Positions 18,102 to 26,635 are shown, counted from the stretch's first letter. The stretch: 64,000 nt of DNA from JAUWKC01 sp035529895 (GCA_035529895.1 DATKVV010000068.1:1-64000); one strand, 5' to 3'. Made by a program: numbers and translations. The notes: generated by a model not told the origin, from the letters alone.

Positions 18102-19118
18102 TCAATTGCCTGAGAGTTCTATGAGCTTCTCCAGACAAGCCATTGCCTTACCGCTGTCCACGGAGGCTTGTGCCAGAGTTATCGCCGATTCAAAATCATC
18201 AGCGAGGCCGCCGACAATTATTGCCGCAGCGGCGTTCAGTATCACAATATCGCGGCGCGCCCCTTTTTCTTTGCCGGTAAGTATATCGCGGACGATAGCG
18301 GCGTTGGTTATCGCATCGCCTGTCTTGAGTTCGTCGATGGAGGTTGCGGCGATGCCCAAATCGGCGGGGTCAAGCTCCATTGCGGTAATATCGCCGTCGG
18401 TCAACCGGCGGATTTTCGTGATGCCGAGCGTGCTTATTTCGTCCATTCCCTGGCCGTGAACGACCATCGCGCGTCTGGCGCCGAGCATTTTCAGGGTTTC
18501 AATCATTCTATCAAGCAGACCCTCGTCGGCCACGCCGATTACCTGGGCGGTGACGCCGGCGGGATTCGCCAGCGGGCCGAGTATGTTAAATGCCGTCCTG
18601 AAATCGAGGCTCTTGCGAATGGGCTGAACAAACTTCATTGCCGGATGGAAGGCCGGAGCGAACATAAAGCCGATGTTGGCCTGCTCAATGCACCGCGCCA
18701 CGACATCGGGGGATGCGTCTATTTTGACGCCGAGCTCGGCCAGGACGTCCGCCGAGCCGCAGAGGCTGGTGATGCCGCGGTTGCCGTGTTTCGCTACGTG
18801 AATGCCCGCGCCGGCAGCAATGAGCGCGGCGGTGGTGGAGATATTGAACGTCTTTATGATGGCACCTCCTGTACCACAGGTATCGATGAGGTTATCGATG
18901 TCAACCTTTACGCGCACGGCGTGGTCGCGCAGTGACTGGGCAAGGCCGGCAATCTCCGCGGCGGTCGCCCGCTTCATCCGCATTGCGGCCAGGAAAGCGG
19001 CAATCTGAACATCGGAGACGTCCCCCTCGAACACGGTGTCCAGAAGCGCCTTGGCCTGGTCGAAGGTAAGGTCGTTACCCTCGAGAATGATTTCGAGGTA
19101 TTCGGTTATCTTTTTCGT
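18102..19118 (-). CDS. trpD: Anthranilate phosphoribosyltransferase
   Basis: Transfers phosphoribose from PRPP to anthranilate. DTCGTGGAIIKTFNIST is the PRPP loop and FNILGPLANPA a family signature. The first ordinary start (GTG 19034) would remove a conserved N-terminal helix. The frame continues upstream through ITEYLEIILEGNDLTFDQAK, which aligns with normal TrpD N-termini. No ATG, GTG or TTG occurs before the in-frame stop at 19143-19145. ACG at 19116-19118 sits six bases after GAGGGA and two bases after the trpG stop codon, and gives a normal-looking MKKITEYL start. I chose it by inference (338 residues). Confidence 0.88.
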   Translation of the reverse strand, partial: TKKITEYLEIILEGNDLTFDQAKALLDTVFEGDVSDVQIAAFLAAMRMKRATAAEIAGLAQSLRDHAVRVKVDIDNLIDTCGTGGAIIKTFNISTTAALIAAGAGIHVAKHGNRGITSLCGSADVLAELGVKIDASPDVVARCIEQANIGFMFAPAFHPAMKFVQPIRKSLDFRTAFNILGPLANPAGVTAQVIGVADEGLLDRMIETLKMLGARRAMVVHGQGMDEISTLGITKIRRLTDGDITAMELDPADLGIAATSIDELKTGDAITNAAIVRDILTGKEKGARRDIVILNAAAAIIVGGLADDFESAITLAQASVDSGKAMACLEKLIELSGN

Positions 19119-19120
19119 GT

Positions 19121-19732
19121 CTAATCCCTCACTTTTTGCTTCTTATCAAGTGCGATTGACAGTACGTTCTCGATGATCTTTCCCCCGGCCGGCGTCAGGA
19201 TGCTCTCGGGGTGAAATTGCGCGCCGAATATCGGAAGCTCTTTGTGCTGAACCGCCATAACGATGCCGTCAAACTCGGCGGTCTGCTCAAGACAATCGGG
19301 CAATTTCAGGGCACAAAGACTGTGGTAACGGCCTGCCTGGAGGGGATTTTCCACACCGGCAAATATGCCTGCCTGGTTGTGGGTTACGCGTGAGGGCTTG
19401 CCGTGCATGGGCTCCGGCGCGTGGCCGATTTGTCCGCCGAAATACTGCACTATTACCTGATGGCCCAGGCACACGCCGAAGATGGGCAGTTTGTCTTTGA
19501 AATAGCCCACAGCCGAAAGCGAGACGCCGGCGGTGTCGGGTGTGCCCGGACCCGGCGAAACCACCAGCAGGTCGGGGCGAAATTCCTCGGCCAATGCTTT
19601 AAGCTCCTCAAGGTCGGTGTCGGCACGATAAACCTTGGCTTGGCAATCCCGCTTGCAGAAATCGTCAACGAGGTTGTATGTGAACGAATCGAAGTTGTCG
19701 ATGAACAAGACTTTTCTGGTTTTTTCTTCCAT
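19121..19732 (-). CDS. trpG: Anthranilate synthase component II (glutamine amidotransferase)
   Basis: 203 residues from ATG 19732; a TTG 15 bases upstream is possible but GGGA is placed better for the ATG. The class I amidotransferase core is complete: FIDNFDSFTYNLVD, the nucleophile Cys in FGVCLGHQ and the His-Glu pair in GAQFHPESILT. It supplies ammonia to TrpE. It follows trpE by 18 bases. Confidence 0.95.
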   Translation of the reverse strand: MEEKTRKVLFIDNFDSFTYNLVDDFCKRDCQAKVYRADTDLEELKALAEEFRPDLLVVSPGPGTPDTAGVSLSAVGYFKDKLPIFGVCLGHQVIVQYFGGQIGHAPEPMHGKPSRVTHNQAGIFAGVENPLQAGRYHSLCALKLPDCLEQTAEFDGIVMAVQHKELPIFGAQFHPESILTPAGGKIIENVLSIALDKKQKVRD

Positions 19733-19750
19733 AAGGTCGTATCCCAATTA

Positions 19751-21346
19751 TTAATCTGCGCGAATCGCCCGCAGACAGGATTTCGCCTTGTGTTCGGTTT
19801 CCTCAAACTCGGTCTTTGGGACGCTGTCGTGGACGATGCCGGCGCCGACGCGGATGTAAGCGGTGTGGTCCTTAATCTGCAGGCTTCTTATGGTGATGCA
19901 ACTGTCGAACTGGCCGTCCACGGTCAGGTACATAACGGCCCCGCCGTAGTAGCCGCGCTTGGTTTTTTCCAGTTGGCGGATTATTTTCATCGCCTCAATC
20001 TTGGGAGCGCCGGTAAGCGTTCCCATATTCATCGTGGCAAGATAGGCGCTCAGTGCGTCGAGCCCCGACCCGAGCGTTCCTTTAACATTGCTTACCAGAT
20101 GCTGGACGGATTCGTATTTTTCCGCGATGAGCAGTTCGGTAACAATTCTGCTTCCCGCCTGGGCCACGCGGGCGATATCGTTTCTGGCCAGGTCGACCAG
20201 CATTATATGCTCGGCCAATTCCTTTCGGTCCAGCTTCAGTTCGGCCTCGTATCTGAAATCGGTGTCGGCGTCGATTTTGTCGCCGACCCGGCCCCGCGGT
20301 TTTGTGCCGGCTATGGGCCGAATCTCGACGCTGCGCGTGCCGGTTCCGCTGACGCGCAGGTTAAGTTCGGGACTGGAGCCCATCAATATCGTGCTGGGGG
20401 TGCTCAGATAGAACATATACGGCGACGGATTCAGTACTCGCAGCCGCTTGTACACGTCCAGCGGCTCATCGGGGCAGGGCTCCATTTTCGTCCTGCTCAG
20501 AACGACCTGGAAAATATCGCCGTCCAGAATATGCCGCTTAGCGGTCTTAACCATGTTTTCGTATTCATCCTGGCTGGTATCGGTGGAGGCGGGGGGAATC
20601 GGGCCGGCATATTTCTGTCTTTGGGGCACATCAAATCTGGCAAGATTATTGTAGTAGTCGAAACACTCCCGGGCTTCGGTTATGGCGGCCTGGCGGTCGC
20701 CGTTGGTTATCATCACGTTTACGACTACGTAGCCCTGACCCTGCTGGTGGTCGACGAGGAAGATGTTGTCGGCAAAGTAGAGCTCATAGTCGGGATTGCC
20801 GAGCAGGTCTTCTTTGCTGGGCGGAAGCTTCTCGAACTGGTCTATGAAATCGTAGCTCATGGCTCCGAGCAGGCCGCAGGTTACGCGGAAGGGCTTGCTG
20901 GCCAGTTTGAATGCAAATGCGACGGCACGCAGGACGTCCATCTGGTTTGTTGTTTTTAGCCGGGTCTGCTCATCGACCAGTTCCTCGGTGCGTCGGATTT
21001 TTCCCGTAATAGCCTCTGTATCGAATTCGACTGATTCACAGAAATCAAAGCGTGCCTTGTCGGCGGATAGATAGTCTATCATCCGCCTGCCGGTCTTGCT
21101 CAAGGCCTTGATGGTAAACTCCGCACCCGTTCCGGTAAGATAAAGTGCCGGCTTTGCGGCGCCGAAACTCAGGGCTTTTGTTCCCGCCAAATATTCCCTG
21201 GACTCGAACAGGCAGCAGTTTTTGGCCCGGCCATAGTCGCTCAGTTTGGCGAAGAAATCGACCGGCTCGTCCATATCGATTTGCTTGACGATAGGCACGA
21301 TTTGGCCCGGCTTGGCATTGAGTATTATCTGCCTGTAATCTTCCAT
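19751..21346 (-). CDS. trpE: Anthranilate synthase component I
   Basis: 531 residues from ATG 21346 behind AAGG; an in-frame TTG at 21367 is less likely. The chorismate-binding domain occupies the C-terminal half: FQVVLSRT, IRPIAGTKPRGR, MLVDLARNDIARV and LTGAPKIEAMKII are all conserved. The N-terminal region has the LLGAMSYDFID block, but the LLES-like tryptophan feedback motif is only recognisable as CCLFESRE. It converts chorismate plus ammonia to anthranilate. It is the first structural gene of the operon and lies 53 bases after the attenuator. Confidence 0.95.
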   Translation of the reverse strand: MEDYRQIILNAKPGQIVPIVKQIDMDEPVDFFAKLSDYGRAKNCCLFESREYLAGTKALSFGAAKPALYLTGTGAEFTIKALSKTGRRMIDYLSADKARFDFCESVEFDTEAITGKIRRTEELVDEQTRLKTTNQMDVLRAVAFAFKLASKPFRVTCGLLGAMSYDFIDQFEKLPPSKEDLLGNPDYELYFADNIFLVDHQQGQGYVVVNVMITNGDRQAAITEARECFDYYNNLARFDVPQRQKYAGPIPPASTDTSQDEYENMVKTAKRHILDGDIFQVVLSRTKMEPCPDEPLDVYKRLRVLNPSPYMFYLSTPSTILMGSSPELNLRVSGTGTRSVEIRPIAGTKPRGRVGDKIDADTDFRYEAELKLDRKELAEHIMLVDLARNDIARVAQAGSRIVTELLIAEKYESVQHLVSNVKGTLGSGLDALSAYLATMNMGTLTGAPKIEAMKIIRQLEKTKRGYYGGAVMYLTVDGQFDSCITIRSLQIKDHTAYIRVGAGIVHDSVPKTEFEETEHKAKSCLRAIRAD

Positions 21347-21398
21347 CGTTTGAACCTTAAATCGCAATTATTAGCCGCATTCGGGCGTAATTACAAAC

Positions 21399-21433
21399 AA
21401 AAAAAGCGGCCTGCTTTTTTCCGGCAGGCCGCC
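21399..21433 (-). terminator. Attenuator terminator hairpin upstream of trpE
   Basis: A perfect 9-bp stem GCGGCCTGC (21432-21424) with GCAGGCCGC (21414-21406) is followed by seven T residues (21405-21399). No gene ends just before it; it sits between a Trp-rich leader ORF and trpE. Confidence 0.92.
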
Positions 21434-21503
21434 TTAATCTTTCATATATTCAAGTTTCTCTACAGCAAATCACCGCTTGCCCGCCGGATTTTATCCCGCA
21501 GGC
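21399..21503 (-). promoter_or_regulatory. trp transcription attenuator (segments 1-4)
   Basis: Four complementary segments are readable on the minus strand. Segment 1 (21503-21493, within the Trp codons and stop of the leader) pairs with segment 2 (21489-21479) in a near-perfect hairpin with an AAA loop. Segment 2 (21487-21479, CCGGCGGGC) can instead pair over nine positions, one of them G-U, with segment 3 (21429-21421, GCCTGCCGG). Segment 3 with segment 4 forms the terminator. This is the full classical attenuator logic: ribosome stalling at Trp codons frees segment 2 to block the terminator. Confidence 0.88.
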
Positions 21504-21544
21504 CACCACCAACAACCGGTATTCTTGCGGCTAATCTGCTCCAT
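21491..21544 (-). CDS. trpL: trp operon leader peptide
   Basis: A 17-codon ORF reads MEQISRKNTGCWWWPAG and then TAA. It has three consecutive UGG codons at positions 12-14 immediately before attenuator segment 1. The ATG is only about 10 bases downstream of the -10 element, so the mRNA would have an extremely short 5' leader and be translated as a leaderless or near-leaderless message. Its position, tryptophan run and overlap with the pairing segments identify it. It is too short for ordinary gene callers. Confidence 0.88.
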   Translation of the reverse strand: MEQISRKNTGCWWWPAG

Positions 21545-21553
21545 GATTATATC

Positions 21554-21582
21554 ATTGTACCAGAAATGTTCATTTCTGTCAA
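21554..21582 (-). promoter_or_regulatory. trp promoter with palindromic operator in the spacer
   Basis: Perfect -35 TTGACA (21582-21577), a 17-base spacer and extended -10 TGG-TACAAT (21559-21554). The palindrome CAGAAATGAACATTTCTG (21578-21561) fills the whole spacer, an ideal site for a repressor that blocks RNA polymerase. It does not resemble the E. coli TrpR operator. It starts about 50 bases after the stop of the upstream gene. Confidence 0.8.
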
Positions 21583-21630
21583 GCCCCATTCTGAAAATAA
21601 ATTACAGGTGCGTGGCCCTATAATACCGCC

Positions 21631-22656
21631 TTATTCATCGGCCCGAACCGGATATATCGTCGCCTTGTTCTGATATACCTTCGGCGGCAGCATCTCCGGC
21701 GTCGGATTCGCCAGCCTTGCTTCCGTCACGGCCAGCGAGGCTTGCCAGTCGGCCAGGAACATTGCTAACCTGTCTTTCTCCGCCAAAGCATTATCGAGCT
21801 TCTCATTAAGCTGGGCCAGCGCTTCCGCCTGGCCGCGGAGCCGCTCGGCGGTTTGTTTTCTGGCCTCGGCGGCCCTCAATTTAATCGTTTCCTCGATGGC
21901 CATTTGTTCAAGCTTATCGCTGGTCTCATTGGTTGCAAAACCTTCAGCCCTGCCCTTAGCCTGGAACTCCTCGATTGCCTGTAAGCTCGCACGAATCCCC
22001 GCAATCTCCACTTCCGAGGTGCTGAGTATCCTGTTGAATTCGGAGATAGCATCTTCCGCTTCTTTTGCCGAACGATACGGGCTGGTCTTTTTCAACTCGT
22101 CGAGCTTGGCCTGGGCAGCTTTGGCTTCCGCCTCTTTCTCAGAGATTTTCTTCTTGGCCTCCGCTATGTTCCCCCGCAGTTCCTCCGCGGTATTCCTGGC
22201 AAAGCCCATTCTTTCATTGGCTGTGTTCGTCAACAACTCGACGACCACCTCGGCCATTTTCTTTGCATCATCTTCGCTGACGGCATAAAGGTAATAAAAA
22301 TAGTCATAGCCCGGCGGAAGCTTGTCCCTGTTGCCGTAGTCTGCATACTTGCTTGACAACAAGAATTCGCGTTGTTTGGGAGATAGGGCTTGTCCTGCGG
22401 AGGTTTCGAAAATCCGTTTCATGTCGTCGGGCCTGGATGGGTGGGGCAAGCTTGTCGTGTAGTTTACGAATAATCGGGCCGCGTGAGTGGGTTTGATACT
22501 GCTTATCCCCGAATACCCCACCAGGTCGTTGCTTATCTCAAACTTCAGCTTTGTTTCCGGCATTTTCGGTTCGTTGGGTTCCTGGGCCGGTACTGCGGTG
22601 CAGGTGCAGGCCAGAATCAGGGCGACAACTAATTGTTGTTTTCTTGGCCTAATCAT
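21631..22656 (-). CDS. Secreted coiled-coil protein, unknown
   Basis: 341 residues from ATG 22656 after AAGGAGA; the 42 codons upstream in frame are rejected because the signal peptide (about residues 1-24, ending PAQ) starts here. Residues about 40-140 form a compact domain of unknown type (ARLFVNYTTSLPHPSRPDDM, GYDYFYYLYAVSEDDAKKM). Residues 140-310 are long alternating charged helices, probably an antiparallel coiled coil. The arrangement recalls chain-length determinant (Wzz-like) periplasmic coiled coils but lacks their two membrane helices. It lies 31 bases downstream of the anti-sigma gene and may be part of that transcript. Confidence 0.65.
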   Translation of the reverse strand: MIRPRKQQLVVALILACTCTAVPAQEPNEPKMPETKLKFEISNDLVGYSGISSIKPTHAARLFVNYTTSLPHPSRPDDMKRIFETSAGQALSPKQREFLLSSKYADYGNRDKLPPGYDYFYYLYAVSEDDAKKMAEVVVELLTNTANERMGFARNTAEELRGNIAEAKKKISEKEAEAKAAQAKLDELKKTSPYRSAKEAEDAISEFNRILSTSEVEIAGIRASLQAIEEFQAKGRAEGFATNETSDKLEQMAIEETIKLRAAEARKQTAERLRGQAEALAQLNEKLDNALAEKDRLAMFLADWQASLAVTEARLANPTPEMLPPKVYQNKATIYPVRADE

Positions 22657-22687
22657 TTTTGGACTCTCCTTTCTGCAAGAATACGAT

Positions 22688-23200
22688 TTATTGGATTCTC
22701 GGTTTTGCCTGGGTTGCGGCGGGTGTTTCGGGGTATTTCTCAACGATATAACGATATTGCTGTTTGGCAATGGATTGAGCATCGGGGTACTCGGCCAACA
22801 GCTCGGCCGCGGCTAATAGTCGAGCGGCCCTGCCCACCTCTTCTATTCTGCGCTCCATCTCGGCTATGTTCGGTGCCGCTGCTCTGGGCTCTGTTATCAT
22901 ACGCCGTGAGAGAGAGATACCTGCTGCGATTAGAATGCCTGCCGCGACTGCTGCATATCGACGCCATCTGAAGCGCCCGGCGGCTGTTGTCTGCGGCAGG
23001 CCAACGCCCCGTATTTCTTCCAACCCGTCCGCCCATACGACACCGGCAAGCTCCAGCGACCGCCGGAGGCCTTTCAGCACCTTCTGGCAGCGATCGCATT
23101 TCGCCAAATGTTCGGCAACCTCCCCTGATTCGCTCGGTGATAGTTCGCCGTCGGCGTAATCAACCAGCAGCTTTTCAATCTGTTCGCAAGACTTCTTCAT
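22688..23200 (-). CDS. Zinc-finger anti-sigma factor, membrane-anchored
   Basis: 170 residues. The N-terminus is a ZAS-type anti-sigma domain with His31, Cys35 and Cys38 (HLAKCDRC) after CEQIEKLLVDYADGELSP. One membrane segment spans about residues 80-97 (YAAVAAGILIAAGISL). The extracytoplasmic C-terminus is helical and ends EKYPETPAATQAKPRIQ. Its start codon overlaps the sigma stop codon by one base (TAATG), so the pair is translationally coupled. It should hold the sigma factor at the membrane until a signal triggers release. Confidence 0.88.
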   Translation of the reverse strand: MKKSCEQIEKLLVDYADGELSPSESGEVAEHLAKCDRCQKVLKGLRRSLELAGVVWADGLEEIRGVGLPQTTAAGRFRWRRYAAVAAGILIAAGISLSRRMITEPRAAAPNIAEMERRIEEVGRAARLLAAAELLAEYPDAQSIAKQQYRYIVEKYPETPAATQAKPRIQ

Positions 23201-23775
23201 TATGGTTCAATTCCTCGCTCTATCAGCCTTTTCGCAAGAATCATTCGTCCCTCTCGCAGCCGGCTTCGCACCGCCGAGGCGCTCAGTCCCAGAGTCTGCC
23301 CAATCTCTGTTGAATTCAACCCGCAGAAATAACGCAGCGCCAGAACTGTCAGCAGTGAGTCGTCCAGTTCACGCAAAGTCTCGCGCACAATTTCAAGCTC
23401 CTCAGCCACGATGGCTTTGGCGTCCGTGCCTGCCGCCTCAACGGTGTTCTCTGTCCGCCGCTTGATAATCTCGGCGGCGCTGCGGCTAAACCGTTTTCTG
23501 CGGCGATGGTGCATCAAGCAGCGGTTGACCGTGACTTTTGTCAGCCAGCGAACTACCTCGTCCTGGCTCTTGCCCTTTCGCCGCTGCTTTAGCGCTTTGA
23601 CCGACACATCCTGCATGGCATCCTCGGCATCGGCCGCGCCCAGGCCCATCCCGGCCGCAACTTGCCGGAGCCGGTCGAGCTCGGCTATGAATATGTCAAA
23701 GACGCCCGATTGCGATGACCGGCCACCGGCTCCGGCGCCTGTTTCCCCCACAGAATCCGGGTTTATCTCACTCAC
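23200..23775 (-). CDS. ECF-type RNA polymerase sigma factor
   Basis: 191 residues from GTG 23775, with AAGGTGG nine bases upstream. Region 2 contains DAEDAMQDVSVKAL and VVRWLTKVTVNRCLMHHRRRKR. Region 4 contains LRYFCGLNSTEIGQTLGLSASAVRSRLREGR, a typical helix-turn-helix for -35 recognition. It is co-transcribed with its anti-sigma factor. An acidic-glycine N-terminal extension of about 30 residues precedes region 2. Confidence 0.9.
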   Translation of the reverse strand: MSEINPDSVGETGAGAGGRSSQSGVFDIFIAELDRLRQVAAGMGLGAADAEDAMQDVSVKALKQRRKGKSQDEVVRWLTKVTVNRCLMHHRRRKRFSRSAAEIIKRRTENTVEAAGTDAKAIVAEELEIVRETLRELDDSLLTVLALRYFCGLNSTEIGQTLGLSASAVRSRLREGRMILAKRLIERGIEP

Positions 23776-23961
23776 AACTCGCGTCCACCTTGAGTCAGCC
23801 TCCGTTCATCTATCAATATAATGCGCCGAACCGGTCAAGTGTTGGTGAAAAAATTGGAGTTTTTTTCCGGCCAGGCGCGCGGGGTTGTGATTTTCGAGCA
23901 AAATGCCTGGCTCGGCAATCTTGCGTTTTGCAGATGTCTTAATGGGCGCCTGATAAGAAAA

Positions 23962-24044
23962 TGCGAGCGAGAGGATTCGAACCCCTACGGGCTAAGCCCA
24001 CCAGGACCTAAACCTGGCGCGTCTGCCAATTCCGCCACGCTCGC
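23962..24044 (-). tRNA. tRNA-Leu (anticodon UAG)
   Basis: 83 bases including the discriminator A. The acceptor stem GCGAGCG/CGCTCGC is perfect and the anticodon stem CCAGG/CCTGG encloses the loop TTTAGGT, giving anticodon TAG for CUN leucine codons. The long variable arm (about GGGCTTAGCCC) and GGTTCGAATCC T-arm are typical of leucine tRNAs. CCA is not encoded. Confidence 0.95.
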
Positions 24045-24199
24045 ATCTTGCCTAAATCCTAATACCGAATCTCGAAAGCCAAAACAAACTTGAAGGATTC
24101 AAATTCAAGATCCGAAATAGTTTGGCTTTTTGGACATTCGGATTTCGATATTGTTTGGTGCTTCGAATTTTGTGTCTTTCTCTTACGGACTTCTACGTA

Positions 24200-24445
24200 T
24201 TATCCTTCGTCGGTGTTTTCCTGCGCCTTTGCATCTGCCTCGGATATTTTTTCGATGCGTTTCTCGGCCTTCTGAAGTATGTCCCGGCAGTGCTTAATCA
24301 GGGCCATCCCTTTTTCGTACTGCTGGAGGCTGTCGTGCAGTGGGATTTGGCCCTGCTCAATGCGGGAGACTATGCCGGTAAGCTCCTTGATTGCTTCCTC
24401 AAAGCTCATTTTTGCCATAGCGTCTTTTTGGTTTTTGTCTGCCAT
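24200..24445 (-). CDS. xseB: Exodeoxyribonuclease VII small subunit
   Basis: 81 residues (E. coli 80). The core MSFEEAIKELTGIVSRIEQG and the SLQQYEKGMALIKHCRDIL stretch form the helical hairpin that binds the C-terminal helix of XseA. The gene lies 39 bases downstream of xseA in the same operon. The holoenzyme degrades single-stranded DNA from both ends to oligonucleotides. Confidence 0.93.
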   Translation of the reverse strand: MADKNQKDAMAKMSFEEAIKELTGIVSRIEQGQIPLHDSLQQYEKGMALIKHCRDILQKAEKRIEKISEADAKAQENTDEG

Positions 24446-24484
24446 TTTTTTAGCTTTCGAGTTTGGCTTAATGCTCTTTCCTTT

Positions 24485-25834
24485 TTACTTTTTTATCACC
24501 TTACTTTCAATCAAATTTTCCTCTGCGAGTTCGGTAAGTAATAGATCTCCGATTTCGATATCTTCCGGTTTTCGCACCAGCAAGCCCGTCTTCTTTCTGG
24601 TGGTGATGCTGTATCCGCGCTGGAGGACGGATTTTGGATTCAGGCCGGCCAGCAGGTTTTCTTTGGCCGTTAGCTGCATTTGACATTTATTCAGGACCGT
24701 TCGGACGGCTGCGGCCGCCCGACTCTGCAAATCAGTCAAATCGAGAGTTTTTCTTGCCAGGAGCCGATGCGGTTCGAGCCTGACAATTTGCTCACAGGCT
24801 GCGTGCATTGCGGTTCTTGCGCCGGCGAGCATCTGTTTTATCGAGTCCGTCAGCCTTGAACAGGCCTCATCCAACTGCTGCTGTTTGTTGCGCACCGGCA
24901 AAAGCGGGTTTCTGAAAACGGCACTGGCCAGAATCGTCCGTATGCTCTGCCCGGCCAAATCAAGGCGGCCTCTAATCCTGCTGGTCAGTCTGCTTTGCTT
25001 GTTCGCCAGGTCGCTCAGGATCTCATACATATCCGGCACGGCAACCACGCCGGCTTTGGTCGGAGTCGAGGCCCTCGCGTCGGCGACCAAATCGGCGATA
25101 GTGGTGTCAATCTCGTGGCCTACCGCGCTTATTATGGGTATCATCGAATCGTAAATCGCGCGGGCGAGGACTTCTTCGTTGAAGGCCCACAAGTCCTCCA
25201 AGGATCCGCCACCCCGCCCGACAATCAGTACGTCCAGTTTAAGTTGTTTGTTGCGCCTGTTTATGTCCCGCAAGGCCGCCGCGATTTGTTCGGCAGCGCC
25301 TTCGCCCTGAACCGGCACCGGGTACAGAAACATCGCGGCGCAGGGCCAGCGGTTATGAATACTGTCTGTTATGTCGTGCACGGCTGCGCCTGATTCGCTG
25401 GTAAGTATCCCGATTCTTAGCGGATATGTCGGCAGCGGCTTTTTGTGCGCCTCATCGAAGAGTCCCTGCGCCTCAAGCCGCTTGACCATTTGCTCGAAGG
25501 CCAATTGCAACGCCCCCACGCCGGCGGGCTTCATTGTCTCGACGTAGAACTGGTACTTGCCCTGCGGGGCGTAAACATCGATATAGCCGGCGGCCAGGAC
25601 GGCGAGGCCGTTTTCCGGCTCGAATTTGACCTTGCTGAACGAGCTACGCCACATAACGCACGGCAGTTGTGAGTATTCGTCCTTGAGCGAAAAATAGCAG
25701 TGGCCGCTGTGGTGCAGTTTCCAGTCGGTTATCTGGCCGGTAATGGTCAGGCGGCCGGGCAGGTTATTCTCCAGAATCTCTTTGATTAGCGAGTTAATCT
25801 GGCTGACCGTATATATCTTGGTTCTGTCTACCAT
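24485..25834 (-). CDS. xseA: Exodeoxyribonuclease VII large subunit
   Basis: 449 residues (E. coli 456). An N-terminal OB-fold (LTITGQITDWKLHHSGHCYFSLKD) is followed by the catalytic domain with GILTSESGAAVHDI, VLIVGRGGGSLEDLWAFNEE and ISAVGHEIDTTIADLVAD, all hallmark motifs. The C-terminal part is a long coiled coil, and the NPKSVLQRGYSIT tail binds XseB. No strong ribosome site is visible before the ATG. Confidence 0.95.
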   Translation of the reverse strand: MVDRTKIYTVSQINSLIKEILENNLPGRLTITGQITDWKLHHSGHCYFSLKDEYSQLPCVMWRSSFSKVKFEPENGLAVLAAGYIDVYAPQGKYQFYVETMKPAGVGALQLAFEQMVKRLEAQGLFDEAHKKPLPTYPLRIGILTSESGAAVHDITDSIHNRWPCAAMFLYPVPVQGEGAAEQIAAALRDINRRNKQLKLDVLIVGRGGGSLEDLWAFNEEVLARAIYDSMIPIISAVGHEIDTTIADLVADARASTPTKAGVVAVPDMYEILSDLANKQSRLTSRIRGRLDLAGQSIRTILASAVFRNPLLPVRNKQQQLDEACSRLTDSIKQMLAGARTAMHAACEQIVRLEPHRLLARKTLDLTDLQSRAAAAVRTVLNKCQMQLTAKENLLAGLNPKSVLQRGYSITTRKKTGLLVRKPEDIEIGDLLLTELAEENLIESKVIKK

Positions 25835-25950
25835 TTCAACGCCAATTATAGGCTGCCGGGGCGAATTATCAATCTCTACACAATAACAAGAAAGGCTCCA
25901 AGGGCGATGGGGTGTTCCTGGGCAACGGCACGGGCGACGAATTGGGTCGG

Positions 25951-26187
25951 TTTGGTCCCCGGCTTGAGGATTTCGAGAAGCTCACCCGCAGGGATCTGCG
26001 CTTCGCTTCGAGTTTGGCGCGGCTTCGCCAGCCCGGCTTGGTGGAGCACTTCGCCGGGGCAAGGACGTTCTGTTTGGTCCCCGGTCTGAGGATTTCGAGA
26101 AGCTCACCCGTAGGGATCTGCGCTTCGCTTCGAGTTTGACCCGGCTTCGCCATCCCGGCTTCGCGGAGCACTTCGCTGTGGCAAGGA
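25951..26187. repeat. Two imperfect direct repeats, 122-bp period
   Basis: Copy 1 spans 25951-26065 and copy 2 spans 26073-26187. Both begin TTTGGTCCCCGG and end GCAAGGA, with few mismatches between. The sequence includes GGATCTGCGCTTCGCTTCGA and a CTTCGCC-rich inverted segment, so each copy could fold. Function unknown. Confidence 0.75.
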
Positions 26188-26386
26188 GGCTTCGCCGCGA
26201 CAGGTTGGCTTTGTTTGGCTTTGTTTTTCGCGAGTCTGAAGTCGTGGTTCATTTTCGTAAGCCTTTGTCGAATAAGAGGTTTTGAATCCGCCGGAGGCGG
26301 ACAAGATTGGGTTTGTTTTGCATAAAAGGGTGAATTTGTAGAGGATATTCGACAAGTGTAGAGGGCTGTGGCCCGTATCCCGCCAA

Positions 26387-26430
26387 AAGGACCCGCCAAA
26401 CAAACGGCGGGCAAGCGGCGGGCAAGCTCG
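26387..26430. repeat. REP-like palindromic repeat, copy 1
   Basis: The pattern CCCGCC-AAAAGGA-CCCGCC then two GGCGGGCAAG units, apparently a partly duplicated form of the family core CCCGCC(A/G)AAAGGACGGCGGG seen again at 26608 and 42983. Confidence 0.55.
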
Positions 26431-26605
26431 TATATCGTATTGCGTATATCGTATTTCGTATTGCGTATTTCACGGTTGTTGAGCATTCGCTAATCCACAG
26501 GATGCCTGACGGCACGATTATATTTGGCGTGTATCTGCTGATACAAAAACGTGCGGTGCCCCGCCTCCGGCGGGCAAGTCTGACGCCCCGCAAGGGAAGG
26601 GACAA

Positions 26606-26635
26606 GCCCGCCAGAAGGACGGCGGGTAAACTCGT
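26606..26635. repeat. REP-like palindromic repeat, copy 2
   Basis: CCCGCCAGAAGGACGGCGGG followed by TAAAC; a 6-bp stem around an AGAAGGAC loop. Related GC-rich palindromes with GGCGGGCAA tails occur nearby at about 26563-26580 and 26671-26690. Confidence 0.55.

Noticed and set aside
19453..20959. Long plus-strand open frames over trpG and trpE
   Set aside because: They are antisense shadows of the conserved trp genes.
25951..26187. CRISPR-like array
   Set aside because: There are only two long copies with a 7-base gap and no unique spacers.
25869..26486. A 205-codon minus-strand open frame in the repeat region
   Set aside because: The translation is a read-through of the 122-bp repeats and CGTAT-type tandem repeats, with no conserved domain and no ribosome site.
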